64,000 bases of DNA from Bisporella sp. PMI_857. Lineage: Eukaryota > Ascomycota > Leotiomycetes > Helotiales > Helotiaceae. Location: positions 62,001 to 126,000 of the forward strand of contig JAJSPD010000060.1 of the NCBI GenBank assembly GCA_021307315.1. Direction: 5' to 3'. The notes under the pieces were generated by a model, which saw only the letters and a program-made list of their open reading frames with translations, made no database searches and had not been told where the DNA came from. The stretch's first letter is position 1, and every line of letters begins with the position of its first letter. The position numbers and the translations under genes were made by a program. Of this stretch, positions 36,701 through 49,124 are shown piece after piece.

Positions 36701-39051
36701 CTCGGGCGCTCCGGGATTCAAGGCAGCCATTTTTCCAAAGCGAAAGAGGCCGTTATATCATGTATCATTGCGTCACTTGAGCTCATGACATGATAGGACT
36801 TTGGGGATCATCAGTAATGGTATGATAATATTTAAATTCGCGCATCGCTACATTTCCTTTTAACATGTTGAAGCGATGGATATTACTCATTCCAAGAATA
36901 TATTTTTACTTATGACAAATACTCTTCCCACGCGTATTACAGATGCTTTTTCACAGGAGTCTTGCTGGGCCTTGGGGAATTCCCAAGAGCTCCTAATAGG
37001 TTCTCCAAGTTGAGTCATTGGCATTCCGGCTAGTGCATTTGAAATGCATATGCAATAGTTGTATCTTGAAACATACAACACTCAGCTCTTTAAGCGCGCT
37101 GAAAGAAGGTCCCACTCTAGTGGAGTGGATCGAGATATCGATGGGTTATATTGTATTTCATAGACATATAATAACAAGGAAAACCTGAATTGGCTTTGAT
37201 CTTTTTCACAGGATTCAATCGACGTATGTGTAACATGTTTCATAGTTTCAGTACTATCGTTTGTGCCGACTAGTCAGTCCTATATGTGTGATTAGAAGTC
37301 CAATAAGGATCAAAGCTGCTATTTGAAATTTGTCGATTACTTTCTTGCATGCCATTATAGTCAACATATAGATACTAATATGGCGGTGTCTGCTGTGCTG
37401 CAGAAGCTCCTGTGGTTTCTAATGGAACTTGATGTTATGAAGGATTATCCAAGTACATTTCATGGTAACGCGTTGTGCTTGCATGGAGCATTTCAAGCTT
37501 CTCCGGAGGAAGAAGCATATTTGAAATTAGATATGAAATGATAATCTAAACAATCTTTCATTTAAGGCTCTTCTGCTTAAACGGGTAGCAGAAGACCAAA
37601 GGGGAAACCAAATTCTAAATATGCCTTTCAAAGTACAGGGTCATAAATTCAGAGTAGGAATTATCCCAGAAAATAAAAAAAATCTAGTGTCCGCAATGTA
37701 TTAAAATATATTCCCGTACTTCCAAGTGTCTCTTGTGATCTGAAATGAAAGTACGCCTACGGGTTAGTAGTAGGCCACATGCTCTTTTTCCAGAAACGAG
37801 TCACAAAATGGGAATACTTTTTTTTCGAGAATATGCCTTGCAAGTAACACAAGATTCAAGCCACAACACTGAATGAGCTCGGGGCGGCTTATTTGTACAC
37901 AAGTCTTAAACGAGTGGTTGATTGAACCTTGACATGTATGATAAAAGGCATTTTTCAAAGCATTGACAGATAAATTCGTTGGATCCTTTACTCAGAGAAG
38001 CCCCCAATATTCCTAATTCCTTTATAGATGACTGGTGATATCTAGAATATGATGAGCGGTATTGGGGTCGAGACCTTACTATGAAACGCAGCATGCATTT
38101 TGCTTTTACCAGAATATACTTTCTTCTCTCTGCTTCAGACGGGAGTCATTACAGGGAAACTAAGTCCTGTACGTGAAAGTATGCATTCTAGCCTTGATCG
38201 TGGCAGGACAACGGAATAATTGTCTTCCACTGAGGCACAAGGGTATAAGCGGCGGTGGCTCTGTCCAAAAAGCCATGTGTCTTCAACATAGGTAGTATTT
38301 TTGAGGAGAAGACGCCAAGCGCGAGGGTATTTCTAACGCCCAAAGCCCCCAATCCGACTTTTCAGCTTCCTTATCATTTTCCTTGAGGCCTGTTCTGAGC
38401 CGGTGATCCAACTACGAACCCAAACGCTCGTGTGAATCAGCCTAGACTTCAGCTCCATAATGGTCGGGAAATGATGCAACAAGAAATTGAAATAACCAAT
38501 GGAACTGTATGTTTAATGCAACCATATCTCGGTTACTGCGATGCCACTTTAAGGTATTTATGTTCAGAGAGTACAGCATTATGCTCCTCTGTATGGCTCG
38601 TGTTGAAGAGAAGGCAAGACTTGAGAGAAGCATCACGGAGCAAACGATATAAAATATAGAATATAGATATTTAGGCTTTTGGTGATATCGACATTTGGTG
38701 TAATAGCTGGCTGCGTGACCTTTGAAAAGATGAAGAATAAGTGCTTGAGCTAGCTGAGTGGATAGATGGGCAGCGGGTTCCTGCTTTGCCAAGCTATTAT
38801 AAGCGATGCTCAAAGATCAGGGTCTCGACTATCAGCCTTGCATTTCAACCAATCAAAGACTTTCTTGCATCTACCACCACGTATCCTCATCTCGAGCTCA
38901 ATTGTTCAAGGCTCGAAATTGTTCTTACGACCAAATCACCAACTTTTTTTCGATTTTCCTTGCTGGCTCGCTACTCAGATATCACGCTAACTATAATTCG
39001 GATCTGGAATCTATGTGTATACCAAGATTAAGTTAGAAGAGTGCAGTGGAG
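30702..39051. other. Gene-poor stretch of about 8.3 kb
   Basis: I found no frame with recognisable domains, signal peptide or convincing codon use on either strand. The longest frames (32181-32813 plus strand; 34483-34971 and 34952-35356 minus strand) read like chance. Items present: a (GGCAT)6 repeat at 34653-34682, scattered homopolymer runs, and a small cluster of CGCTT words at 35447-35480. No terminal repeats, transposase pieces or tRNA were recognised. It may hold long promoters, non-coding transcripts or eroded repeats. Confidence 0.55.
34653..34682 (+). repeat. Pentanucleotide microsatellite (GGCAT)6
   Basis: Six uninterrupted copies of GGCAT, directly visible, within the gene-poor stretch. 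Confidence 0.95.
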
Positions 39052-40325
39052 ATGAACGGCTTCTCGCAACATGGCCTCAACGAGGATGCTTTTGGGGACA
39101 AGACGGGCAATATAGTTCAAGCTTTTGATTATTTCCGTGAGTACTCTATCCAATTTTATCCTCTCATGTGAATTGATCACTTTAAGGAGCGGTAGCTTAA
39201 AGGACATTCGCTAACATTCTACTCTCCAGCTAAGGCAAAGCCTCAGTACGTAACCAAAACCTCCAGCGGCGGAAAATGGACCATCGCAATGCTCATCGTC
39301 TCCTTCCTCCTCGTGACCTCGGAATTCCGGCGTTGGTGGCGCGGCGAAGAAAGCCATTCCTTCGCCGTTGAGAAGGGCGTAGGGCACAATCTCCAAATCA
39401 ACTTGGACATTGTGGTGAAGATGCGATGCGAGGATATCCACATCAATGTGCAAGATGCTGCTGGGGACAGAATATTAGCTGGGGATATGTTAAAGAGGGA
39501 TCCAACTAATTGGGGCCAATGGGTCGATGCTCGAGGCATTCATAGCTTGGGAAAGGACGCGGAAGGGCGACTTATTACAGGAGAGGGCTTCCACGATCAC
39601 GATGAGGGTTTTGGAGAGGAGCACGTGCATGATATCATTGCTGCTGCAGGCGGGCGACGACAGAAGTTTGCAAAGACACCCCGGCTGAGAAATGGACGCA
39701 ACGGACCGGATAGCTGCCGTGTGTTTGGCAGCTTGGAAGTGAACAAGGTGCAAGGAGATTTCCACATCACTGCACGTGGTCATGGGTACATGGAATGGGG
39801 CTCTCAAGGCCATTTGGATCATAACGGTACGGTCCAACCCATCCCCTCTCCGGAAATATCTAATTCGTGATTATAGCATTCAACTTCTCGCACATTATCT
39901 CTGAGCTTTCCTTCGGCGAATTCTATCCGTCCCTTCACAATCCCCTCGACCGCACCGTCTCAGGCACGCCTAATCATTTTTATAAGTTCCAATACTTCGT
40001 CTCCGTGGTCCCAACCGTCTACTCCGCCTCACGCACAATCTTCACAAACCAGTACGCTGTGACAGAACAATCACACGCCATCGGCGAGCTCTCGCCACCT
40101 GGAATCTTCTTCAAGTACGACATTGAGCCTATACTCTTGAGCGTCGAAGAGACTAGGGATAGCTTTCTGCGATTCCTGGTTAAGGTGGTGAATGTGTTCA
40201 GTGGTGTGCTTGTAGCGGGTCATTGGGGATTCACATTGATGGAGTGGGCGAAGGAGCAGAGCGGAAAGAGGAGGAGGAAGAGCGAAGGTTTCTTAACTGG
40301 GAAGAGTCATGAATATGAGGATTGA
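39052..40325 (+). CDS. ERV41: ER-Golgi cargo receptor Erv41 (ERGIC2 family)
   Basis: Predicted 376-aa membrane protein of COPII/COPI vesicles, which partners Erv46 in retrieving ER residents. Exons are 39052-39136, 39230-39826 and 39877-40325, with introns of 93 and 50 nt, both GT-AG. The short N-terminal cytosolic part ends in FDYFPKAKPQYV, followed by the first membrane span (about 45-60), a large lumenal domain (MRCEDIHINVQDAAGD; CRVFGSLEVNKVQGDFHI; FNFSHIISELSFGEFYP) and a second span near the C-terminus after the family motif FFKYDIEPILL. The tail is basic (GKRRRK). All expected blocks occur in order and length fits the family. Confidence 0.93.
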
Positions 40326-40664
40326 GCAGTTTCGTTATATATGAGCAAGCATATTTAGGGTGGGTTCCTTTTTTCGGCGTCACATTGGGATATGAAAGGG
40401 CATTTTGGCGGGCATTGTACTTTAAGGATCGAGAACATTGAAAAGCGTGACGTTTTAACCAAGTTAAGATATCGACGATCTCCATTCCCTATGACCTACC
40501 TATCAGGTGTAAATCAGATGGGAGAGAATACCTACCTCATCTCCCATAAATGAAACCCTTAATCGAATGAAAGTTTTATTACATTATATTCCGTAAAACT
40601 AATAAAGCTTGTGGCCTCATGCTTTTCATGATCATTATCTATCCTCCATATACATTCCTCACCA
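40326..40664. other. Convergent 3' region between ERV41 and SSO1
   Basis: 339 bases holding the two 3' untranslated regions. No gene seen. Confidence 0.5.
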
Positions 40665-41806
40665 CTAATTCCCCGTCACAGTTTTCGTACCCTGCCTTGT
40701 CAAGCCAATGCCCAACCCAACACCCAGCGCAATAGCCAAAATGATAAGCACAACAATAAGCAAGCACCACCACTTCTTGCGTCGGGTCGCCCGCGCAATC
40801 CTACTTGCCTTGGTAATCTGCTCGTTGGCTTTATCCACGTCCTCCGCGGTCTGGATAGCGTTCTGCTCGGTGTGTTCCACGACGGGATCTTGCGACTCGA
40901 CGATCTGCGCGAGATCCGCGAAGATGGCCGCGAGCTCCGTGAGCGTCTGCTCGATGCGCTGGAGCTCGTTGTGTCTAGCGCGCACAGCGCCTAGCACGGA
41001 CGAGGCTTGGCCGGAGCGGTTGCTTTTTAACTATCCATTACGCTATCAGCATTTTTTCTTCTTCTTCACAAAGTGAGGGGATGAGAGGGGGGCTACGAAC
41101 AGCAGCCTGGAAAACACCCTCACTCCCCCAATCCAGCTCGCTAGCCTCCCGCACCTCCGCTTCGCTCGCCTGTGGATTCACGATACGGTACTGTCTCGCA
41201 ATCTGCTCCCGATACCGCGCCTGATACGCAAGCTCCTCCTGTCGATAATCCTGCAGCGCCTTCTCGAACTCCTTCTTCAGGTTATTCGCCTGCGTCGTCT
41301 TGATCTTCTTGCTGGTGTCGGTACTCGGCGTCTTGACAGCATCGCCCTCGAGGAACTTGATGTGGTCCCGGATCTGTGTGTTCTTGAGCTGCGTCTGCGT
41401 GACGAGGCTCTCGAGCTGCGCGGAGGAGGAGTTGTCTGCGGACCCGATGGAGCGTTCGTGGAGAGAGGCGATTTGCGAGATGGAGGATGAGAGGGTGCGG
41501 ATATCGGCTTTGGCGAGGTCGATGCGCGAGAGGAAGTCTACTTGCGAAAGCGTTGTCGATGCGCTCGGGAAGCCAGGAGCTGCAGCGTTGGAATAATGCG
41601 AGCTCTGGGAGTAGTTACTTAGTTCGTGGCTCAATGGTGGCGCGCCAGGGTTCTGTCCGAGGTGCTGTAGATAAAGATTCAAGTTAGTTGTTGTACCTGG
41701 AAGCCTTTAGAGATGCGAAACTCACTTGTCCGCCGTATCCAGCTTCGACGTCTGGACCTTGACTGTAGGGGTTCCCGCCATATTGTTGATACTGGGCGTA
41801 AGACAT
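40665..41806 (-). CDS. SSO1: Plasma-membrane syntaxin Sso1 (Qa-SNARE)
   Basis: Predicted 336-aa t-SNARE for fusion of secretory vesicles with the plasma membrane. Exons are 41806-41726, 41664-41101 and 41030-40665. The second intron (41031-41100) has donor GTTCGT, weak but forced by the conserved junction FQAA/LKSNRSGQ. The N-terminal Habc bundle spans about residues 60-215. The SNARE helix lies in the last exon, with the motif RARHNELQRIEQTLTELA and the central glutamine in IVESQDPVVEHTEQ. It is followed by a basic RRKKWW patch and a single C-terminal membrane anchor (CLLIVVLIILAIALGVGLGI). Length and layout are typical. Confidence 0.94.
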
Positions 41807-42711
41807 GCTTTTGCGCACAATTAATTTTGTTGAAGTGCACGCGGGGTGGAAATGTTCATAAGAAATGCCAATTGAAGAAGAGATAGTGTTATGACGCAAC
41901 GTCAACGGGGCGGAGCAAGGTTCGGTGTGAACAAGTTCCGTGTGTACCGAAAACGGAATGTAAATAGTATATATTTAGCAAATATACTTAAGGAGATAGA
42001 CTTAGCAATTGAATGAAAATCTCTTCAAAGTTCAAGATATTGAACAGAGGGTTATGGTGAGAAACATAAGATCCCAGTCCAGGCTCTCGTTTTCGTTAAT
42101 GCACTTACCCGGAATATCCGGTATTGAGCTGACTGTACTTCGCGAGGTATAATAAGATCAACCTACAATGATTGTAATAGATTGATTTCACGAGTTTGAA
42201 ATCGAGTGTTCCGGGCTATCTTTTCTTTCGGAAAAGGGTTAAGGATATATCAACATAAAGTCGTTCACAAATTACTCTCTCCATAGAATAGGCTTAGCAA
42301 CCACTTTAAGACCCAAACCAAAAACTCGGTACCCCGCCTCTTGGTAACTAACGAGCGAGAACTATGAGAGTCGTAATTGATTCATATTTACAGCTTTGAG
42401 GAATGCTTAAAGATTGTGCGGTTTCTTTTCTGTGACACAAATGTTGCTTTAAGGAATGGTAGGCTGATAAAGAATATACATTGTCGAAGAATACTATTGT
42501 ATATAATACTATATCTCACAAACTGATACAGCTAAATGACTCCTAGCAGCCACAAACACATCACTCCATTATTCTGAGTAGTCGGTATATAACAAAGAAA
42601 TGCAGTAAAAGCTATACCTTGAGAAAGCTGACAAAGCCATCATAAATCATCCATAAATGTCAAAGTCTTACTAAATGCCCTTGCAGACTCCCATGCCATA
42701 AAAATATTAAA
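41807..42711. other. Intergenic region between SSO1 and the laccase
   Basis: About 0.9 kb, AT-rich, with the SSO1 promoter on the left and the laccase 3' region on the right. No credible frame. Confidence 0.5.
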
Positions 42712-44730
42712 TTAGATTCCTGAATCATCCTGCTCATAAAGCTGAACGGTTGTATACGAGTTCCAGTTTGTACAAGTATCCTGGAACCCTGTCTCATCTG
42801 CGAAAGTAGACACAATCTGGCTCTCGCTTTCCACGAACTGAAGCGCAAAGCCCTGGGAAGCATGCCATGCGATATGGCAATGCATGATCCATGACCCAGG
42901 GTTATCTATCTCAAAAGCGATCGCTAAATAACCGTTTCCGGGAAGCGAGGCAACGTCTCGACGAGGTGGGTTGACAAAGTTGAAGTTGGGGTTTGCGGAG
43001 TCGTAGGACGTGTATTCTTGGGCAATAATCCAGAAGTCGTGGCCGTGGAGATGGATGGGGTGTGTGATACTGATGAGAATTAGATGGTTTCGATACATAA
43101 CAAAGAGGACGGAACCTACCCAAAGCCTGTTCTGTCTTGGATTACAAACACCGCCCAATCGCTCTCTGATGCTGCCTATCATATGATTAGTTTTGAGCAA
43201 TAACTAGAATGATAGCTTCTTACTTCAATGGGAATAACGTTGTACTCAGTTGGCCAGATAGATTCGTCATTTAAAATCATGAGATTAGTTGGATTTTCCC
43301 AGTCTAAAACCAATGAACCTTTTGCAGTCAGTCAGTCAGTCGAGGGATCAGAACAGGTGTACCAATAATACGTACTGCTGTTGACGGTCCATTCAAAATA
43401 GCTACCAAATGTGAATCCTAGAGATTCGACCGTCATACTCGAGTAGTTGCCAACATTCAACGGTACATGAGGCACCAATGTTGAGGCATCCTCGTCTCCG
43501 CAAAAGGTATCAACCGTGATACCGGTAGAAGTTGGGTCTGCCGTGCTAGTGTTATCGTATCTAATGATTCCAGTCATACCGTCCGCATTTTGGTTGTTAT
43601 TGCAGGCGGATTGCCAACCAGCCCGAAGCCAGTAATCTCCAGGGTCGGCATTTGCCTCAACGACGATATCGTAGCGCTGGCCGATAGAGATGTGAAGGCT
43701 CTCGGCTTCGTAGGGAACGATTGGCACCAAGTCCATGGCAATGACCTGGAAAGAATGGCCGTCCAAGGAAAATTGAAAATGGCCATCAATTGCGGAGTTT
43801 ATAAGACGAATGCGATATTTCTTGCCAGCTTCGAAGTTCAACTCGAACTTTTTCCCAGTCCCAAGGCACTTCTCGTCAGTCGAGCCGGAGCAATCAAAGG
43901 TGTTCAGCCCATTGATAAGACCAGTATCCAGTGATGGAGGTGCGCCTCTGGAAGCAGTAGTCGACCATAATTCAAAGGCACTTTGATGAGACCAATCAGA
44001 GAGAAAGACAACTCCCAGGTCCTCATCATAGTCCGCAGTGGCTGGGCCGTTGATGACCAGTGGTCCAAGAAGTCCATCGCCGTATTGCAGGGTGAAGTGT
44101 GAATGGTACCAAGTGGTTCCATAATGATCAGCGTGGAATTTATACGTGAAGCTATCTCCAGGCGCAATAGGGCATCTTATTTGCCATTAGTCAGCTGCTG
44201 TTGGCCTACACCTTCTCTGAAGGGGTTTCATGGGGATGATGGGAACATACTGCGTTACGCCTGGAACACCGTCAAATTCATTCGTGTTTAGTTGGCGAAT
44301 ACCGTGCCAATGAATAGCAGTGCCGTTGTGATCAAGATTGTTGGTAACATGAATAACAACCTCGTCTCCCCAGTCTGCTGTAATTGCAGGTCCTGGGACA
44401 GTGCCGTTGAAGCTCAGGACTGACCTCTCGTAACCGTCTGGCGCCGCAGTAGTGTTTTCGACTGAGAGCCAATATTCTTTATGTTGTTAGTATATATAAT
44501 ATGCAAAAGGAAGAGGACATACCTCTTGTAACACCAGTTCTAGGAAGAACGGTAAGAAAGTCATCGTCAATGGAATAACTTCCCCAACAACCTCTGGAAG
44601 TAGCCGTATTCTCGCAACCAGTTTGTCGCTTGCTTACGGCGGATGAGGTGGGAGAATGTTTAGTGAATGGTATCGCTGACACCGATATAATGGATGCAGC
44701 TAAAGCTGTGGTAAAGAGTGACAACTTCAT
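42712..44730 (-). CDS. Secreted laccase (multicopper oxidase)
   Basis: Predicted 580-aa secreted blue copper oxidase acting on phenols with reduction of O2 to water. Exons are 44730-44523, 44476-44251, 44175-43376, 43318-43224, 43175-43120 and 43069-42712; all five introns are GT-AG (46-75 nt). The donor at 43375 (GTACGT) is chosen because it restores WTVNSSSLVLDWENP, whereas the unspliced frame stops early. A signal peptide is followed by a probable KR propeptide site (SAVSKRQTG). The four copper motifs are present: HWHG, WYHSH, HPIHLHGHDFW and HCHIAWH. The protein ends EQDDSGI, i.e. at the DSG C-terminus found in mature ascomycete laccases, with no residues after it. Possible roles are phenolic detoxification, melanin or lignin-related chemistry; substrate is not deducible. 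Confidence 0.94.
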
Positions 44731-44810
44731 ATTGAAGATATTATAACGAGTGTGAAGAAAGAGCGAGTGAAGTGGGTGCTTGGAGATATTTTGAACGGGC
44801 TCTATCCTCT

Positions 44811-44818
44811 CTTTTATA
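44811..44818 (-). promoter_or_regulatory. TATA box of the laccase gene
   Basis: On the minus strand TATAAAAG lies about 80 bases upstream of the laccase start codon, a normal position for a fungal TATA element. Confidence 0.5.
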
Positions 44819-46721
44819 GAGGCCCTTGAGAATCCCTAACTCCATGACCTTCCACTCGTGTTAAGCCATATTCGCCCCTTCATCAACCGGTGTTCACGGA
44901 ACCAATTTTGACGCCGTACCTGATGGCTGTACACGTATGCCAATGGTACCATTGAATGGCAAGATGCATGGCGCGCGTTGATCACAGGCGTCCCAGCAGC
45001 TTTGGCCGCCTCTCCCGTTCCATCGAGGGGGAGAATTTCGGTGATGGCACTGCGTTTTGACGGATGGCTCACTGCTAGTTTCTCCGCATATGGGCGTTTG
45101 AAGTATCAAAGCTATGAGAAAAACATGGTTAAGCATTGGCGCCGGACGGGTACGAGCTTGACTGTTCAAAAGTGGGACGTAAGCTCAATTCCCCGGGGAT
45201 CTCTACTTGGAAGAGTACGAGCAAAACTAGCTCCATGAGACCTGAGTGTACAGTCAAATACACTGTATAGACTTCTATGTGACTCTGCCGGAATCGCGGT
45301 CCTGATCCCTGAATAAAGCTATGTCTAAGTTGAAGAAACAGTATGCCAGAGCCTTTCATCTATTTGGCTCAAAGATACCAAGAGACGTGAAGAACACTAG
45401 GTTCGTCGACCACAGAACTTGCGGAAACGGCAGGAACCCAACCGTAAACAACCTGGAAGATACTAAAATCCCAAAAGGTTGGCTTGGCAGATGCAAAAAA
45501 GACACACGGATAATCTGGAAACATGGGTACTGCATGCAACACGTAGACTTTAAAATTGTGCTGTGGTAGGCAAAGATAGTAACACAGATACACGTTACTT
45601 TACAGCGTCTCGATTGCATATTGAAAGGGAAAGAATAAAGACTACGTAACTAAGTAGAGATAACCAAATACTTCAGCAAAGATAAGCACCGCTTTGGGGA
45701 ATAACTGGGAGATTGAAAATCCACCATTAATGTTGTTTCGTATCTGGTTTCCGAGTATTGAGAACACTTCGGGAAGCGGTGGGCAGATTCAAATGGATCG
45801 TGAAAAATCTCCGCAAGGGAGGGGGTATATCAGATGGCATTAGGCCCGGGAAGCAGCCACGATTTTGAGCCTCCAACGGGTGAGCTGTTCCTAAATCAGC
45901 TACATCGACTTTGGAGCTCTAGGGTCCGGGATTGAGATGATGTATATCCTGCGTCTTTGATGGAGAAGCTGGGAATAAACACGGGCCTGTGCTCGCTCTT
46001 AGACCCTGAGCAGCATGGCTTCAGCGATTCTCGCCAAAGCCAAATGGGGACTGGTCGTCGAGGCAAGGGGTTGGGTGGGGGGATTAGCGAGAGGAGGCTG
46101 ACGACGCTCCCTTCCTCTCCTGCATCGACTTGAAATAAAGATATCCCCACAATTGCGCCAAGGGCTCGATCTAAAGTATGAAAATTAAAGAAAGCACCTC
46201 GGGTTGATACTATGGTCCGAAGCCAGGCTGCACTATAGCAACTGGTCTGGTCTCGGGATCAAAATCCTACACTCAGTAATAGAAAGGGACGTAATTGCTG
46301 CTGGGAACAAGGGTGTAGAGCCGCGTATACCAATCCTTTCACGGTGTTTGTGCGCGCTGCAAATGTTGAATGCTTGCAACCGGACAGGCACTAACTAGAC
46401 TCCCCGACTCACACCCATCTTGTACAGTAGTATTTCGCGGAGAGGCGCTTGCTGTTGTTGAGCTGCTTCCCTCAAAACAAGGTATTATTTGCATCTTATG
46501 GCATGTGACGTGTATTGCTTCTACTTTCCGCTGCTGGCCGCTCGGAATTGCATACGTAACCTTTAGACCAGAGGGATGGCCTCGATACGATGATATTCAT
46601 CAAGTTCCGTGCAGCCATGTATGGGAGACGGTCTGATTGAGGGTCGCCATGCTACCTACGGAAGACTACTTCCAGGACAGCTCGGGCCTCCCTCCTGCAT
46701 CGATATTATTGACGTGAAAAT

Positions 46722-46775
46722 GCAAGACAAGCGAGCAAGCAGCCAAGCAAACAAGCAAGCAAACCAACAAGCAAG
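46722..46775 (+). repeat. Degenerate tetranucleotide repeat (CAAG/CAAA type)
   Basis: Roughly a dozen imperfect CAAG, CAAA or CAGC units in a row, seen directly. Confidence 0.75.
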
Positions 46776-47362
46776 CAGCGGCACGGTACTCGTCGGCTTT
46801 CTCTTACACCCGTCGCGAGGTGGAGCAAAAGAGAAGGAAGAGGAAATGATTGACCGGCAGATCGAAAGTGGAAAGGAGAAATATGACACTTGTGGTATTA
46901 CTTTTTTGCGGACAGGGAGAAGAGAAGAGGTTCGTGGGTTGAAAAAGCTTGCAAGGAAATGCCAGCGAGGGGGAAAAGGGGGTGGGTGGGGGTGTGATAC
47001 AGTACTTCGTAGAGTTAGCCTGGCAAGGAGGGACTTACTACGGTCTACAAGAGAGTATTATGTTTATTAAGAACGGGTGGGAAGAAGAGAGTGGAAGAGA
47101 CGCTATGGAATGAAATGAGGTGACGAAATGCCAAGTAATTGAGTCAAGTCAAGCCAAAGTTAAAGTCTTTAAAGAGTATTGTGCTATACTGTAAACTAAA
47201 TAAAGACCTTACCCAATTGGGATTCAAGCTTAAGCTTAGCTTGAACCCCACGTTGACCAACGTTTAACCCCTCCATTCCAATTCGATCATATCACCAACA
47301 ATTATATTGCATTCGTACTACCATCGCATTGTGCAAAATAACTCTTACTCTTGCGGGGGAAT

Positions 47363-49124
47363 ATGTCGTTAATTGCAGGAACTGGTAAGCCAAGGGTCAT
47401 ACTTGGTAAGTCTGACATTGGCCCGAGCAAAAACTTTCCCATTTTGGCTATCCCATAGCATATCATGGGTATATGGACAGTAAAATTTCTACCTCAGGAT
47501 ATTTTATGAGTAGTTGGGAGTGAAATTACTTAGCAAGGTAATGCTGACTCGAGAAATTCATGGCAGGTCTGATGACTTTTGGCCCTGACTCTGACTTTGG
47601 TGCACGGATTACCTCCCCTGACGAATACAGCAAGTATCTTGATAATCTACAAGGCGCAGGATATAATGAAGTCGACACCGCCAGATCCTATGTTGGTGGG
47701 AAGCAGGAGGCATTCACTCGAGATGCTGGCTGGAAGCAGCGAGGCTTGACCATTGCCACCAAGGTGTATCCCAACGAGCCTGGGAAACACAAACCCGAGG
47801 TTCTGACCAGGGAGTTCAATACAAGCTTAAAAGAACTTGACACGGATTGTGTCGATATATTCTATCTGCACGCTGCGGATCGCTCCATACCATTTGCGGA
47901 GACACTTGAAGCCGTTGATAAGCTACATAAGCAGTAAGTCTGACCAAAGAGTCGAATAGTCAATCTTCCGACCTCAGCATGGCGTGTAGAGCTTCTGGAA
48001 GGATAAAGCCTGCCAGTGGTGGATTGGCAATCATATAAGCTTGGTGATTGCCGTTTAGAGCGCCAGAGGACAATCTTGACGGTTCTAGGATTATCTGGCG
48101 TCTGCCAGATCACGTCCCTACTATGTCAGCACATGTGTTCAAGCCTCTGACATTTGATAGGGGAAAATTTGTACAGTTAGGCCTGTCTAACTTCACTGCA
48201 TTTGAAGTTGCAGAAGTAGTATTAACTTGCAGTGAGTCCCAACTTCTGTTCCCTAGCGGATCGGATACTATTGGGTTACCTCTTGTATTTGATATGAATG
48301 GTGTCTACTAGCTCTGTTATTTTCATGTGCTGATTCATAAACTCTATTTAGAATATAACAACTGGGTTCGACCGACCATTTATCAAGGAATGTACAACGC
48401 AATTACACGATCATTGGAGCATGAGCTCATCCCTGCCTGCAAGAAGTATGGTCTTGACGTCGTCGTGTATAATCCAATCGCAGGCGGCTTGTTTTCTGGA
48501 AAATACAAAAGTAAGGACATCCCTACTGAAGGTCGCTACAGCGACGCTGTTGGAAAGATGGGAGAGATGTACCGGAAGAGATATTTCAAGGATTCCATGT
48601 TTGATGCTTTGAAGGTCATCGAGCCCGTAGTCGAGAAACATGGGCTTACTATGGTTGAGACTGCCTTACGATGGCTAGTCAATCATTCTGCTCTGTAAGT
48701 TCGCAAGTCTCCTATGCACATCTTCCATGCAATTCTAGAGGTTGTTGTTACTCTGGGACTACCTTGCAAAGTCAGTATTGAGCAGCCTTCCGCTCTCATG
48801 GAAAGCCAGACTTATTAAGGTATCTCATGGATGCGATCAAAACTAAGTTATGGTTGCGTAGCAATATCAAAGATGGAAACGATGGTATTATCATTGGCGT
48901 GAGTAACCTGGACCAACTGGACGAAAATCTCAAGGGTTGTGAGAAGGGACCTCTGCCAGACGCCGTTATTGAGGCCCTTGACAAGGCCTGGCTTATAAGC
49001 AAAGTGGATACGCCAAACTACTGGCATCTGGACCTGCGTGAGTTTCCTGAGTTTCGTTCAAAATAGCACTAATGAAGCGACAGAGTACACATATGACACG
49101 AGAAAGGCACTCTTGGGAAAATGA
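47363..49124 (+). CDS. Aldo-keto reductase, AKR7 (aflatoxin-aldehyde reductase-like) family
   Basis: Predicted 346-aa NADPH-dependent reductase of aldehydes. Exons are 47363-47405, 47567-47933, 48161-48231, 48352-48694, 48862-49037 and 49084-49124, with introns of 161, 227, 120, 167 and 46 nt. The last 41-nt exon restores the usual family C-terminus (WHLDLQYTYDTRKALLGK); reading on without splicing would end at 49066 instead. The catalytic tetrad is visible as Asp51 and Tyr56 (VDTARSY), Lys80 (ATKV) and His116 (FYLHAAD). Later barrel motifs GLSNFTAFEV, PTIYQGMYNAITR and YNPIAGGLFSGKY, and the cofactor loop GIIIGVSNLDQL, are intact. Natural substrate unknown; a role in detoxification or secondary metabolism is possible but no cluster surrounds it. 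Confidence 0.9.

Larger units (their letters stand above)
44731..47362. other. Divergent intergenic region laccase/reductase, about 2.6 kb
   Basis: No supported gene. It contains the laccase promoter at the left, a degenerate AAGC-type repeat (46722-46775), and the reductase promoter at the right. A 153-codon frame over the repeat (46609-47070) is rejected as chance. Confidence 0.5.

Noticed and set aside
46609..47070. 153-codon frame in the laccase/reductase intergenic region
   Set aside because: It runs over a degenerate CAAG repeat and poly-purine DNA, giving a Gln/Ala/Ser then Arg/Gly/Lys string without conserved features.
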